Assembly: GCA_009801015.1 (NCBI GenBank)
Contig: VHZZ01001679.1
Location: 114,256-145,175, forward strand
From: Silene noctiflora
Lineage: Eukaryota > Streptophyta > Magnoliopsida > Caryophyllales > Caryophyllaceae
DNA: 30,920 bases
Reading direction: 5' to 3'
The notes beneath the pieces are model-generated. The model ran no database searches, was not told the DNA's origin, and was given only the letters and a program-made list of their open reading frames with translations. The translations under genes and the position numbers were made by a program. Shown in pieces: positions 1 to 14,600 of this stretch (positions are counted from its first letter, which is position 1; the number at the start of each line of letters is the position of its first letter).

Positions 1-2596
1 TATGTTAAGGAATGGGAGATGGTTGTTAAGAGAACTGGGAGATGGATTGATTTTCAAAATGGGTATAAGACTATGGATTTAGGGTTTATGGAATCTGTTT
101 GGTGGGTTTTTAGTATGTTGCATCAAAAGGGGCTTGTTTATCGCGGCTTTAAGGTAGTTTGATTATCTTTTGGGATTGTTTATTGGGTTTGATTATGTGG
201 GTTTAGCTTCGTTTCATAATGTTGTTGTCAATTTTAGTTTTTGAGGTATGGGTTTTGATCATTTTTGTGTTTGGTTAGGTTGGTTCAGCTCAATTGAGGT
301 TGCGAATCGTGTACTTTGGAGAATTAATATTAACTGGTGTTGATAACTATGTGGGTTTGCTCTATTTGGGAATGTTGTTGTCGATATTGGATTTTTAGTC
401 ATGGGTTTGGATCATTTTTGTGTTTTGTTAAGTTGGTTCAGCTCATTGTGGTTGTGAATCTTATATTTTGTATTAATTTAGGGCTGTTTTTTGGGTTTAA
501 ATATGTGGGTTTAATTCCGTTTGGTAATGTTTGTCGTCAATTTTGGTGTTTGAGTTATATGTTTGGATCATTTTTCGTGTTTGCTTAAGTTGGTTCAGCT
601 CAATTGAGCTGGTGGATCTTGTAGTTTGTATTTAATTACGTGGGGTTATTATTTGGGTTTAATTATGTCGGTTTCGTTCTATTTGGTCTGGGTTTTGATC
701 ATTTTTTGTGTTTTATTAAGTTGGTTCAGCTCAATTGAGGTTGTGAATCTTGTATTTTGTATTTATTTGGGGTTGAATTTGTATTTAATTATGTGGGTTT
801 AAGGTAATTTTGACTATCTTTTGGGGTTGTTTATTTGACGGAATATGTTTATATTGGCAGGTCATGCCATACAGTACTGGTTTGAAGACTCCTCTTTCAA
901 ACTTCGAGTCCAATTTGAACTATAAGGTTTGGCTCCGCAACATTGCTGGTACTGTAATCTGTTGTTTTGTGGCACAGTGAGTTTATTTCAATGTCAACAT
1001 CTGCGGAATGGTGCAGGAAGTACCTGATCCTGAAATAATGGTCACTTTTCCCATTGTTGGTGACCAACACAATGCGTCATTTGTTGCGTGGACTACAACC
1101 CCATGGACCCTTCCTAGTAACTTAGCATTGTGCGTCAATGCCAATTTTGTGTATGTAAAGGTGAGTTTCTGCTTTATCAACTTCTCTTTTGAATAGTTCC
1201 CCCCGAGTACTTGTAGACTGTTCATCAAATGACTCGATCGATGGCTGATATTTTTGGCCTATTTCTGCTCAAGTTTACAGTTTTTTGGTCTAGGGGCTGC
1301 ATCCTGCATTTGTAGCCTGGTTTTATGTCTAATAGTTCACTGTTTGATTGGTGATATGAATTATGACATGTGGTACAATATGCTCAATTAGCTCATACTT
1401 GCTTGAGATGATGCACCAGCGGCCCATTAGAGAAGGATCTTTAGAGAGGGTTTTCATTTTGATAGATCACATGACTTCTCAAAATATAGTCAAGTGCTTC
1501 ATTCACCCGTTTAGAGAAATAGTGATCACTTGAGGGAGATGACTTCATTTTGGAAGCAAATTTTTGGTGCTAGTGCGAATACAAAATTTAATTCGATGGA
1601 CGGGAGTCAAATGGCTCACAATCATGTCTATTTGTTGCCTACATTCATCCACCATTCCATACCTTACCATATGTATGCCTTTTGTATCACCAGTTATCTT
1701 CCGCCAAATTTAAGTATGAATGAGTTATTTGTGAGAGCATACCAGCTAATCAAAAGTAAAAAGATTGAATTCTGAAGCTGCTTAACATTAAAAAAAATTA
1801 GTTGAGTCAAGTTGTGCGTTCCTCAACTATAAAATGCTTAACAATTCTGCTCTTATTATCATGAAAGCAAGTAACGAAGTTGTATAACTGACCTAAACCA
1901 TCATCACATAGCAAACATGCTTTCCTTGTGAAGTGCACATATAGTTTTCAGTTTTATTCTATCTACTTGGAGATGTGTATGTTTGCGTGATTCTTGTATC
2001 AATGTTGATTAAGAAACTTTGGATTAGCTTATACTCTCTCAATTTTAGTCAACAAGTCCCATTATTCAAATCCCCCTTCCATAAAAAAAAGAAAATGGGG
2101 TTTATCAACTAAAATAAAGGGAGTAAATCAATTACCCATAGGTTCCCATTTTTCTTATTAAAGGATGTGTTGGGGGTGTAGCCGTGTGGGGATGTGTATT
2201 GAAAAGGGAGATTCTTTGTCAATTATACTAGCCATATTCTGATTATCTTTGAGTTTGTGTGTGAATATGATCCTAAAAAATAATTTGGTTCTCAGGTGAG
2301 AAGCAAAGCTTCTGGCTCAACTTATGTGGTTGCAGAGTCCCGTTTGTCACAGCTTCCTAAGGAGAAACCGAAAACCGAGAGTAAACCAAAAGAACCTGTA
2401 AAAGATTCAAAGAATAAAACAAAGGGATCTGCATCTGATAAAAATTCCGCTGATGATAACTCATATGAGCTGCTAGAAAAGCTACCAGGTGCATCATTGG
2501 TTGGACTGAAGTGAGTATTTTTTTTTCTTGTTAAGTTGCTATTGTATAATTCTTGTATCTTTACATGCTCATTATGATTATTGTGCAGTTATATGC

Positions 2597-2660
<64 letters not shown>

Positions 2661-5600
2661 TCTTTTCCACGTGTGATTTTAGTTGGTGATACTCCAGGCA
2701 GCAATTGAATTATTGTTGTTACGTCAAACTCTGGAAGTAAAATGATTTGGCGACGTACTTTATATCAAATATAATCTCATTTAGCCATTAGAGCACATGG
2801 TAAAAGAATGATAACATGTAAGGGATAAAAGTTAGTGATGGCTAGAAAAACTATGGATGTGTAACCGATAATATCATGCTGAGATGATATAGACCGTTTC
2901 CCGAAAGTATGTTAAATTTGATTTTTTCTTCAAGATCTTCAACTTAAATGTAGTAATGTATCAACTATCAATTGCAGATATGTACCCTTATTCGACTACT
3001 TCCAGGAGTTTTCAGATGTGGCTTTTAAAGTTGTTGCGGACAACTATGTGACTGATGATAGTGGAACTGGAATTGTTCACTGTGCTCCTGCTTTTGGAGA
3101 AGATGACTACCGTGTTTGCCTGGAAAATCAAATTATTGAGAAGGTCCGTTGTTCTTTTTTATTTGATATTCTTAACATTAATTGTATATACATATGCTTA
3201 TTTATTTATTTTATGCTCCATATACAGGGACCAGACTTGATTGTAGCTGTTGATGATGATGGTTGCTTCATTGAGAGAGTTTATGACTTTAAAGGACGCT
3301 ATGTTAAGGAAGCTGATAAAGATATCATAAATGCAGTGAAGGCAAGAATATACATCTGTTTCTTTCTTTTTCATTCTTATGTCAATGGTAGTACTCCGTG
3401 AGTGGTAGAAGTGTAGAAGTATTCTGTTTAGCAATAGCTTCAAAGTGGTTTTGTTCAAGGATGAGTATCTCTCTGACATTTAATGTTTCGGTCCTTAAGA
3501 TAAATTTTGTTGTGGTTTGTCATCGTTTCATCTTCGGATGGAAAGTAGTAAAAGTAAATATCATTTCGTCTCTCTTCACAATTTCAGGTGAGGTGACTGT
3601 CACCCTCTATGGTTCTGCTTTGCCATTGTCAGTTCATTAACAAATCTCAAATTCTTGTTTAAGACCGGAGTATACGTCTTAAACTTAAAACGGGTCAAAT
3701 AGAATAGATAAGACAAAAGCAAAATGCCTATATATTAGCAAAAACCTTGTCCTATCTTGCAAGTGAGATGCTATTGGGCCCTTTCTAAATTTAAGACGAA
3801 TTTATCCGCCTTATGAGAGACTAATTGGTAACATATAAAAGGCAAACATTGGAAAGTTTCTTAAATTTGTTCCAATACCTTTGATTTTCCCTGACCAGCT
3901 AGTAAATTGCAGACAGAACTGATGTTTTAAATATGAGAATAGAGCAGGACGTTTTCTTCTGCTTTCTGCATGTTATTTCTCAGAATAGCCATCTCTTCCT
4001 TAAATAAAATCATGGTTACCGAATTCGCTATGAATATGTCCTTACCAATTCGCGATTCGCTCTTGTAGAATGTGTTATATGTATTTTCAGTAAGCAACAT
4101 AATAGAATTCTCTTTTAGCAATTCGTGATTCGTAGGGCACCGAGCGAATTCGGTAACCATGAATAAAATGTACCGTCGCAAACATTAGTTGGAAATCTTT
4201 TCATGCTTGTTAGTATCGGGGAGTAACACTGGGGATGCCTCTTTATGTTTTTATTTATTTATTTTATTTTATTATGTGACTTGTAGGCGCATATTTAATT
4301 GCTATAAACTCAGGAGATCTACTTTTTTATTCCACAGCAAAAAGGCAGGCTTCTCAAGCAGGGAAATTTTACCCATTCTTACCCTTTCTGTTGGAGATCT
4401 GAAACCCCTCTCATTTACAGAGCTGTTCCAAGTTGGTATGTGAAAAAAAAATTGATGGCTATGTGCATTTCTTTTCATATATGCGAGCAAATATAGAGTT
4501 ATGCTAGGTTCTTACAGGTATTACTGGATATGCTGTAGGCATGTTATAGTTTGCAATATACTCTAATAGAGTTTGTGATATATGGATTTTGTGCAAGGAT
4601 TGCCTTAGAACACGTTCAATCCAATTCGCGATTTGTGGGTTGTAAAGTTGCACGTATACTATTTACTTCGTAGGATGCAGAGTCACAAGCTCATTATATG
4701 GCCGAGTCCTGTAGTTTGCCAAATTAAATTGCATTCATGAACAATAAAAGTTGTGATGAATTCTTTTCTCCGTTTTTCTTTGGTTTTCCTTGCTGTGGCA
4801 AATAAGGACCTAGTAATCATTTGGAAATGCACCTGTCTGTATTTTGTAGCTAGGAAAACTCAATTGTCTCTAAAGTCATTGTTAATCATCACAATACGAA
4901 TATATTCCCATATTCCCTTTTCTTCTGGAAAAGGGAGAAAAGAGTGATAATTCCTTATTCTGCACAAGCGAAGAGTAAATGGCAGTCAGCTACTCATGTA
5001 TGACTTGTAATTTTGGTTGTAGAGAATTATGAGTGATACCTCTTCAATTTCCCTGTTTTGAAGTGTTTGAATTCAATGTGGAGTTCCCATAGTTCTGGCT
5101 TCACAGAACGACATTGCAGATGTAGATTATTATCATATTTTTGGTCTTTGTTACCTAAAGTGTTCTCCATATGTCTATTTACTGCTTTAGGTTTGTTAGA
5201 GTGGAAAAGATAAAAGATCAGTTGCTGGAGAACAATAAGAAGACTTATTGGGTTCCTGATTTTGTCAAGGTTTGGATTCTCTCTTTTAATTGTTGTTTTC
5301 CTTTTTGCTTATTGTTTTTTCATTCAGCGCTCTCTTGATTTGTTATCCTTATGGTACTGTAGTAATTTTTTTCTTTCTTTGCATATTTAACAGGAGAAAC
5401 GTTTTCACAATTGGCTGGAAAATGCTAGGGATTGGGCTGTCAGTCGAAGTAGATTTTGGGGTACCCCTCTTCCAGTATGGATGAGTGATGATGGAAAGGA
5501 AATTAGAGTTATTTCTTCTATTGAGGAACTAGAGAAGGAATCAGGAGAAAAGGTTCTCTTTATTTGTACTGCCATTAGCTCTCATATTTTCTTTGTGATT

Positions 5601-8600
5601 TATGCTTCAGCGGTGCTTTTTTAACTGTTCTGACATTCTGTATTTGTCACACTGTAGTGTAATAATCTAATATGGCTTCTCTCAAAAAAAAAAAAAAAAG
5701 ATAGTCTACTATGGCTCAACGCTTCAACGTATGAATCTGAATAGTGAAGCATTTATTCAGAGTTTAGAGTGGTCATAAGTGATAACTATGCTTCTTTTCC
5801 TAAGCGAAAAAAATAAATATCTTCAATCATCGTTGAACTTTATCATTTTGATTTCTGATACAGCCATTCTTTGGTTCTGGACTATGATATAATAAAGCAA
5901 AATAATTCACTAAATTGGCTGCACTTTTTTTTGAACTGTGAAGTAGCAGTTATTCTATGCAATTCTTGACCCAATATATGTTTTGGTCATGTGGAAAAAG
6001 AATCGCAGTGCTACATAATAGTATCGCGTCCTTTTGGTGACATCCAACCCCCCTTGCTAATAGGCAGGAGTACTTAAGGCACTAGGGTAATGCTGCTGTT
6101 ATATTATTGGACTACTATGGTCTATGGGAGTATGGGTGCATGTTCTGTTTTTAAGAGATCACGTGTAAGTTAATTGATACATAAAACAATGACAACTTAT
6201 AGTGTATCTCTACATATATTTTGAGGAATTTGTGGTCAAAGTTGACATCAGTTAACCACAAAAGTCAAATGGAGTTAATAAAGTGGTTGCGATGGAGCTA
6301 GTGTACTAGTATCATATTCCTCTTCTCATTGGTTGTTTGTTATGCTCTGTGAGTATGAATGTTATGATTTAAGTTATACTCTTATAACATGTAAGCATTT
6401 GTTTACAATGGAAAACCTAATTCACTGATGGGATGTTGCTACAGGTCACTGATCTGCACCGTCACTTTATCGATCATCTAACTATTCCATCTAAGCATGG
6501 GAATGGTGTTCTTAGACGTGTGGATGATGTAAGCCATCTAACTGAAGTCAATTTGTTATACGTTTTCCTTTGATGTAAATGTGGAGAAAAAAACTTGTCA
6601 CTTGTCAGTAAAGATAATAAAAGAGAGGTAACGTAGATACCACTTGTAGCTATTTTTTTGAATCCTGCAATTTATGCAGGCATTTAGTTGTTGCTCATTT
6701 TGATTTTAGAATTTAATCAGTGCACCGTGGGACTTGTGTTACAGTCACTGATTGGTTATGGCTACTTGACTACATTTTATCAGTATATGTTTTTGTGACT
6801 TGTGAGTTGATTTATTTATTGTTCAGTAGTTAAGGTGATTTAGATTGAGCTTTATACCAGGTCGATTCGAAATTTGAACAGGAATAAAATTTGAAACCCA
6901 TTTTACATAGTGTTAAGACTTAGTATATGTTGGGCTCTTGAAGATTTTTCAATTTCTTGTAGATTCTGAAGGATGTATATTGCTGTTTTCCGTTTTCAGC
7001 TAAGGCATGTAAAATGATATAATGAAAGAACGGGGTGGGGGGTAGACTGAGAAATACTCATATGTATAGAAGAAAAGAGGTAAGGATACAGTAGCAAATC
7101 CCTAATTGAAGACCTTTGCGTTACATAAGCAAACTTTGCAGTCTTTTGAGGGTGTTTTTTGTGCTTAAATTCTATGAAGTTCTTTCCCTTTGTTCCAAAA
7201 TTCCAAGTTCTTTTTGTTCTTTTTGCATATTATCTGCTAAAATCTGTTATCAGAGCTTTGAGGTGTTGGTGCTGCCCTGATGCTGCAGACCTTTCATTAA
7301 TTTGCTGTTGGTGTTCTTGCAGGTGTTTGATTGCTGGTTTGAGAGTGGTGCAATGCCTTATGCATACATCCATTATCCTTTCGAAAACAAAGAGCTTTTT
7401 GAAAGCAACTTCCCGGGCGATTTTGTGGCAGAAGGGCTGGATCAGACTCGTGGATGGTTAGTAACTTAGTTTCTTCTTTAGGTGATCACTTGCAAAAAAA
7501 ATTGTTCAAATTATGTCCAGTTGTAAAAATGTACTACTGGTTTGGTATTTGTATAGTAAATCCATTTGTCACTCATAATGTAATAACTTCTGTTCAGGTT
7601 CAACTCTTGCAATTTTACATGTCTAGATTTATGGTTACACTCCCTAAATGGCACCCGTTTAGTCCTCTACAGTCGACCTCATTATATCCCACCTTTTCCC
7701 TATTAAATAGGGTCAATCATATTGCAATTGTGATTACATCCTACCAACTACCAAACAAATTCGTGTTTTAAAAATCTGGTAAAATTTATCGAATCACAAA
7801 TAAGTGGTTCATGTGGCTTGTTTACAGTACCCTTCGTTTCGTTGTTAACTGTGGAATGACAAGACAAACTGGCTTCTGATAAGTAATAATACAATTGATA
7901 ATTTTTTTCGCAGGTTCTACACCTTAATGGTGCTCTCTACGGCATTATTCGGTAAGCCCGCTTTTAAAAATCTCATCTGCAATGGTCTTGTCCTTGCTGA
8001 AGATGGTAAAAAGATGAGTAAGCGGCTAAAGAATTATCCTGCACCCTCTGAAATTCTGAACGAGTATGGGGCAGTAAGTTCTTTGTCCTTTGAACAATTG
8101 TCCTTTCCAACTGCTTAATATTTTTCGGAGACATTTCAATTTTATATCTATATGCATCTGGAATTTCTGATATGTCTTTTTGTATCTACTGACGTAGTTT
8201 GTTTTTGGAATAGGATGCCTTGCGTTTGTACATAGTAAATTCGCCGGTTGTTCGTGCAGAGCCTTTACGTTTTAAGAAAGATGGAGTTTATGGCATGGTA
8301 TGCATTTATGCTTAAAATGTATTTTTTTAATCATGAATTTGGTAGACATGGATGACTAATTTCACATTATTTATTGTCTACTTGTCGCGAGTTAAGATCA
8401 GAGACGTGTTCCTCCCATGGTACAATGCATACAGATTTCTTGTTCAGAATGCCAAGAGACTAGAAATTGAAGGCTTTGGAATGTTCATTCCTACGGATCA
8501 AAGTGCTTTAAAAAGCTCTTCTAATGTCCTTGACCAATGGATCAACTCAGCTACCCAACACCTGGTTCATTTTGTGCGACAAGAAATGGATGCATATAGA

Positions 8601-11600
8601 CTGTACACGGTTCGTATTTTTTCCATCACCTACTCTAGTTGCATTATCTTCTTTTGTGAAATGGATTACGGTCAGGTATTTCTTTGACAAGTGAGGAATT
8701 TTGCCAAGAAATTTCTGGTTGGAGCACTTCTTGTTCAAATTGTGTAGTGAAGCTGTATTTTTGTTGTGTTTGGAAAGTTGTGAGAGAATGAGAACTCTCT
8801 GAACTTTCAGCTTTTCAGCTTCCTATTGGTGAGTTGAATACAACTTGATTATGCAGAAACTATTTTGACCATCTCACATCTTTTGTAGGTTGTTCCTCAA
8901 CTTCTGAAGTTTCTTGACGATCTGACAAATATCTACGTAAGATTCAACCGCAAACGCTTGAAAGGCCGTACAGGAGAGGAAGATTGCAAGATTTCACTTT
9001 CTACTCTTTATCATGTATGTTCCATTTTTGTGTTGCCTGTATATTGGCTAATTGGGTCTTACATCCATAATCTGTTACTGACCATAATCTATTACGTAGT
9101 ACTTGATATATACCCACGTTTTGGATTCGAGTATTTATTCATAATTGCACGTGAGGGTTTCCTAGCAGTTTCTCAGTTTTATAAGTGCTCAGTCAGTATC
9201 CTGCAATTGAGAAGTGGGATTGCGGGACCATTTAGCAGGGAAGGCATTAAACTAGGCCATTCTCTTAATTGAAGGTTATGCAGAGCATCGTGCTGTTAGA
9301 CTGTTACTTTATGATCTTTTTATCCCTACTCTAGTTATGAGGTACATATATTTCGGCTTGGGCAGTTATGGAACTTCTTGTGAGGTTGTCATTCTATTGA
9401 GTTTTGCGCATTGGCTCAAGTGTATAAAGCTGCACAGAGAGCTGCTAAAGATTAACTATTGGTCACTGTATTTTCAAATTTGAAGCGTTATCGGATGAGC
9501 ATGATTTTAGATGGAAGCTGGGACCCAGAGCTTACCTTTTTTGGAGGATCTCTGTTAGAATTCCGTAATTTTTTCCCCAATAGGGCAGTAGACAATTGTT
9601 AGATAAATCATTACTTTGTTTGGTTTCAACCTTGGATTTGTCTTGTAATGGAGATATTAACCAGATCTTCAATGAACGGAATCTGAGAATAGACATTGGC
9701 TGCTAGGATACTAATCTAACGAGGGCTTTTTTATTAACCCAAGGAGTGACAGGGTTTTAGGCTCCAACAAAATCTTCACCTTTGTTGTTCGAGTATCCTT
9801 GCTGTATTACATAGTTCTTTGGTGAAAAATATATTGCTTATACTGAAGTGTTTTGAAGGAACTGTTATCAGAGGCCTTTTATTTTCTTATTGTGACATGC
9901 CTGTATTAAATTATTCAGGCACTCTATTATATTGATGTCACGTTTCAAATTATCTCATGCATGATGTACTTTATTGGTCTTAGGTACTGTTAACATCATG
10001 TAAGGCAATGGCTCCCTTGACCCCTTTCTTCACAGAAGTTCTTTACCAAAATTTAAGAAGAGTGTGCGAGGGAGCGGAAGAAAGCATTCACTATTGCAGC
10101 TTTCCTCAAGCAGAAGGAAAGGTATCCTAGGCATAACTTTGACGGAAGTATTATATACTCCTAGTATATTTCATGTTGCTCCTGTTATTAAATTTTCAGA
10201 AAAAAAAAATCTGTTTGATCTTCAATATAAGTTAAATGATCTTTAGGGAGACGAACGCATTGTGCAAAGTGTATCAAGGATGACTAAAATTATTGACCTT
10301 GCCCGAAATATCCGAGAGCGCCACAACAAGCCCTTGAAGACTCCCCTTAGGTAGTGCTGGTGGCTTTTTATTATTATCTTCGAATTCCCAAACAATTGGA
10401 TCCTGGAATTCAGTCTTTTTTGGTTTCTTCAAATGCTGCTGTCACTGATACATCATTTTGCTTGTTTCCGGAAAAACCAGGGAGATGGTGGTCGTACACC
10501 CGGACAAAGATTTTCTTGATGATATAGCTGGTAAACTGAGAGAGGTACTATATCTTGATGATGCATTCTAAATTTTGAGATGCTGTGGACTGCATAAATT
10601 ATTTTTGCACGTAAGGAGCAGGGATTTGAAGTGCAATGTTGTCGATCACTTAATCCAGAAGAAATATAAGGCTTTATTATTAGTGTGTTAAAAATATAAA
10701 ACGCTGTATTGATTTTGCGCTTTTAATAGGCTGTCGTTGATAGCTACTCTCATTTGACAGACATATGACTATATGATGCCTTTTTGGAGTGGGTATAGAT
10801 GGCTTTATTTGCTTTTGCTCATGAAAACAATATTCAATTGCTCTTATCGTTTGGTTTATAGTGAGTTCCATAGATCAATCCGACATTCCAGACTGCAGGG
10901 ACAGGGTTTTGTCTATCAAAGTCTACGATGTTCTTCTTCGTAGGGTTCTGATGTTTAGTATTTTTTAAATTCCCTTTGTGATTCGTCATAGTTCTGTGGG
11001 TTTTTAATTCTGAGTTTGCCNAAATGTTTGATGACTAGCCCTCTAGAGCCTAAAAATTCCTATGCTAATTCCATCTTGAATATCAATGTAGTTCTGGGAG
11101 GTGAATGCTTTTAAGATGCAGACCATGTGGGGTTTTGGGATCAATGATTTTGTGTGTTTTATGTTACTTTATAAGTGCTAAGCTGAATTTATGTCATGCT
11201 CATAATCAAGTTCCTCTCACATAAGTCCGCATATTACAAAGTGGATCCTTACAATCATCTTGCAAATTGCTGCAGTATGTGCTTGAAGAGCTGAATATAG
11301 TGTCACTTGTCCCCTGCGACAATCCTCTGAAATATGCTTCACTTCGTGCCGAGCCCGATTTCAGGTATGCCGAGTGGATTCTTCCGTTAGTAGTTGTGTT
11401 TGTGTGTATCATATACTTGTTATACCTAATTAATTGATAATGTTACCTTCTTTCCTCGTAGTGTGCTGGGCAAAAGACTTGGAAAATCTATGGGAGTGGT
11501 TGCAAAGGAAGTCAAGGCAATGAGTCAGGATGATGTATTAGCATTTGAGGAAGCTGGGGAAGTCACCTTTGCTGGCCATTGTTTGAAGCTGACTGATATT

Positions 11601-14600
11601 AAGGTGAATTTTATAATAAATCATGAGAAATATACTGAATCGCTGTAAATTGTTTTGTCAGTGACTTCCTACCTGAATAACAATTAAAGCAGCAGTATTA
11701 TAAAGAAAACCCGTGTAAAGCAACAAGACTTCTATTTTTGGCTGTTTTGATTACCTTGTAGCTTTTAAAATGGGATATTAGGTGTATATTGTTTCTAAAA
11801 ATGTACTCCCTCCATTTTATTAAATTAGCCTCACTGTCTCATTTTTCACCTCACAAAAAAATTAGCCGATGGGGCTAATTCAATAAAAAGGAGTACTATG
11901 TCATGGAGCAACAAGTCAATTTTGTCACTAATAAGAATCTTGGTTATCTTTGCTCACCGCTATTGTCCATGAAATACTGAACCCTCTGGAGACTGAAATT
12001 AGCTGCTTCAATTACACTTCAGACTTTGTCCTGGTTGGTTCGGCGATCATGTCAGTAATATGTGGATAGCAGGTCTCAAGTTATTTGTTCTTTGGCTGTA
12101 ATGGCTTTGTGAGAGAGGCTGAGGAGGACTTGGGATGATAATAGTATGCGAGGTTTTTACTATTCTGGCAACTATGACCTCAAATATCCCGCTCTTCCGA
12201 GAGCTATTGTGGAGCCGGTTCAGTTTTTTCTTTTGTGGCTTATGTTGAAATTGGGGAGGATGTGGTGGCCCTTTTTTTCTTTATTTTTAGAAGAATAGAT
12301 AAGACTTGTTAATATTGTTACAATCAAACATTCTGAAGGGGCCAATGGTTTAACCTCAAGATACAATGGCTGTGATGTTGCCACTTAATCGAGAAACCCA
12401 CTTCTAATAATTAAGGTCTAGTAGTTTGGGATTCAAGATGTACCTTTTAAGTTCCATGTAATCAACATTCTTGGAAGATTGTAAATACTGCTTGGGCCAA
12501 GAAACCAAATATCTACACAGTTATTTTATTCATATGCCTAAAACATTTTTTTTTTATTTAGTGATTCGGTTTGTGGTCCTAACGACTATATTTCCTTTTT
12601 GGTCTTTGATATGAATTACAATATGGTCAATTTACTTTTCTTTTGTGAAATTTCAGGTTTTGAGGGATTTCAAGCGTCCTGATAATACAACAGAAGAGGA
12701 AATTGATGCTGCAGGAGATGGTAAATCTTGACTCTGTAAAACACATAGGATAAGATGATGTTAATCAGTGATTTGTAACAATCTTTACTTCTTTAATGCA
12801 GGCGATGTCTTGGTTATTCTTGATCTTCGTCCTGATGATTCATTATTTGAAGCCGGCGTTGCTCGTGAGGTAAGTTGCAAATTGCCCTTGAACTATTAGG
12901 TGATTCATAGTTCAACAAGGAAAATTACAAGATTTTTGAAGTTTGCTTTTGTATTTCTAGAATACTCGTTAAGTTTGAGTATCCTCCAATAATCATAATT
13001 TCTCTTAATATTTTCATTTTTCCCTTGAATTGATGAAATCTATAACCCAAAATAACCTGAACAATCTACAAAATAAGGGTAACAGTTGGATTTATACTCG
13101 ACGAAATTAGGAAAAGAATGTTGAAAATGCGTACTGTATAAAAATTAAAAATTTAACACCGTGTGTATATTAAAAAAACCAATTTATGAAAAAAAAAGAA
13201 TATATATAGGAAAATAAACGCCATTAGTTTTGGGACCATTTTTGGTTAGATACATACCAAACTTGACATTATTTGTTAAAGATGAAGTTAGCAGGGGTGT
13301 AGAAAATATGGGTAAGCCATAGATCGTATCACTAGTTTTGGTTAAATTGTGATTTGTGTCCATTTTCCTTCCCAGGTTGTCAACCGCATCCAAAAGTTGC
13401 GGAAGAAAGCCAGTCTTGAACCAACTGATGTAGTGGAGGTGTACATCAGTCCATCTGAGAAAGATGTATCGACCTTGAAGCAAGTTCTAAATTCACAGGT
13501 ATTGAGTGGATTTGGGCTGGAATAGGCACTGGTTTTCAAATTTGATAGTGCTTGGATGTTTTACTCTTTCACCTATTGTTCAAATGAATACTGCACAATG
13601 GTGGTTGTGTAGTCCTCATTCCTATTGATTTTGTACTACGTGTCAAAATGCATTGATCTTCATGCTTTTGTTGGGTAGCTAAAAATTTGTAACGCTTTGG
13701 AAATGGTCTCATTTCACCCTTCAAATTATGAGGGAAGAGAAATGATAAAACATGAATAAGACTAATAATGCATAAATGTGTATCTCCATTAGATACTCTT
13801 CTATTTAATTTAATTTAATTTAATTTATAGAATGCTAATATATGTATTCTATCACCCGCAGGAACGATATGTGAGGGATGCTATTGGCTCACCCTTGCTT
13901 CTCCCGGAAGTTATGCCGTCTCATGCAGTAAGTTTATCTGGCTGATTGTTCTCCTATGCATAACCCTTGCTTTGACATAATTGGATTATCGAATATTATA
14001 GAACAATCCAAAGAGGGTCATAGCTTTTTCATCTTGTGGTGCCAGCCGTAGTGATAGGCGGTGTACATATCAATATACAGTCTATACTCTATAGTAATCT
14101 TCCTTTCATTTTGTTAAGTTCTTTTGGTTGGATATTTCTAAATTTTGTGGCCACCAATACAATTGCAGCCCAATCCCTTTAGTAGTTAACTAAGTTATGG
14201 GATTCACACTTTGGAAAAACTTGTTGTGACTCGTTTTATTCCCCAATAATCATCTCTGAAATATATATAAACCGTTTGCAAGTATGGATGAATTCAGTAT
14301 ATTACTCATCTACGTAATAAATCCGCTTTTTCAGTACTAATGCGTTTCTGCAGTTAGTGATAAGATAATATACACCATAACAAAATTGTTTTCTTTCTTG
14401 GTTTCTCTTTTTGGTAATTCAACTACTTATGTACATGATTGCAGGTAGTTTTTTGTGAAGAAAGCTTTCATGGTGTATATAATATGTCATTCACTATAAG
14501 TCTATCACGGCCGACACTGGTGTTCGTAGATGAAGCATTACTCAGTTTATACGAAGGTTTGACTTCCTCGCTGTCATGTGTCAACTACTTTACTCCGGGT

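Noticed and set aside
337-588. An 83-codon Phe/Cys/Leu-rich open frame in intron 1
   Set aside because: The composition comes from the T-rich tandem repeat units; it is not conserved coding sequence.
1530-1775. An 81-codon open frame in IleRS intron 3
   Set aside because: It lies between two well-supported exons, has no recognisable motif and no splice context joining it to the conserved frame.
2602-2658. The (TA)n tract as a matrix-attachment or regulatory site
   Set aside because: A plain microsatellite explains it; nothing else in the sequence supports a regulatory role.
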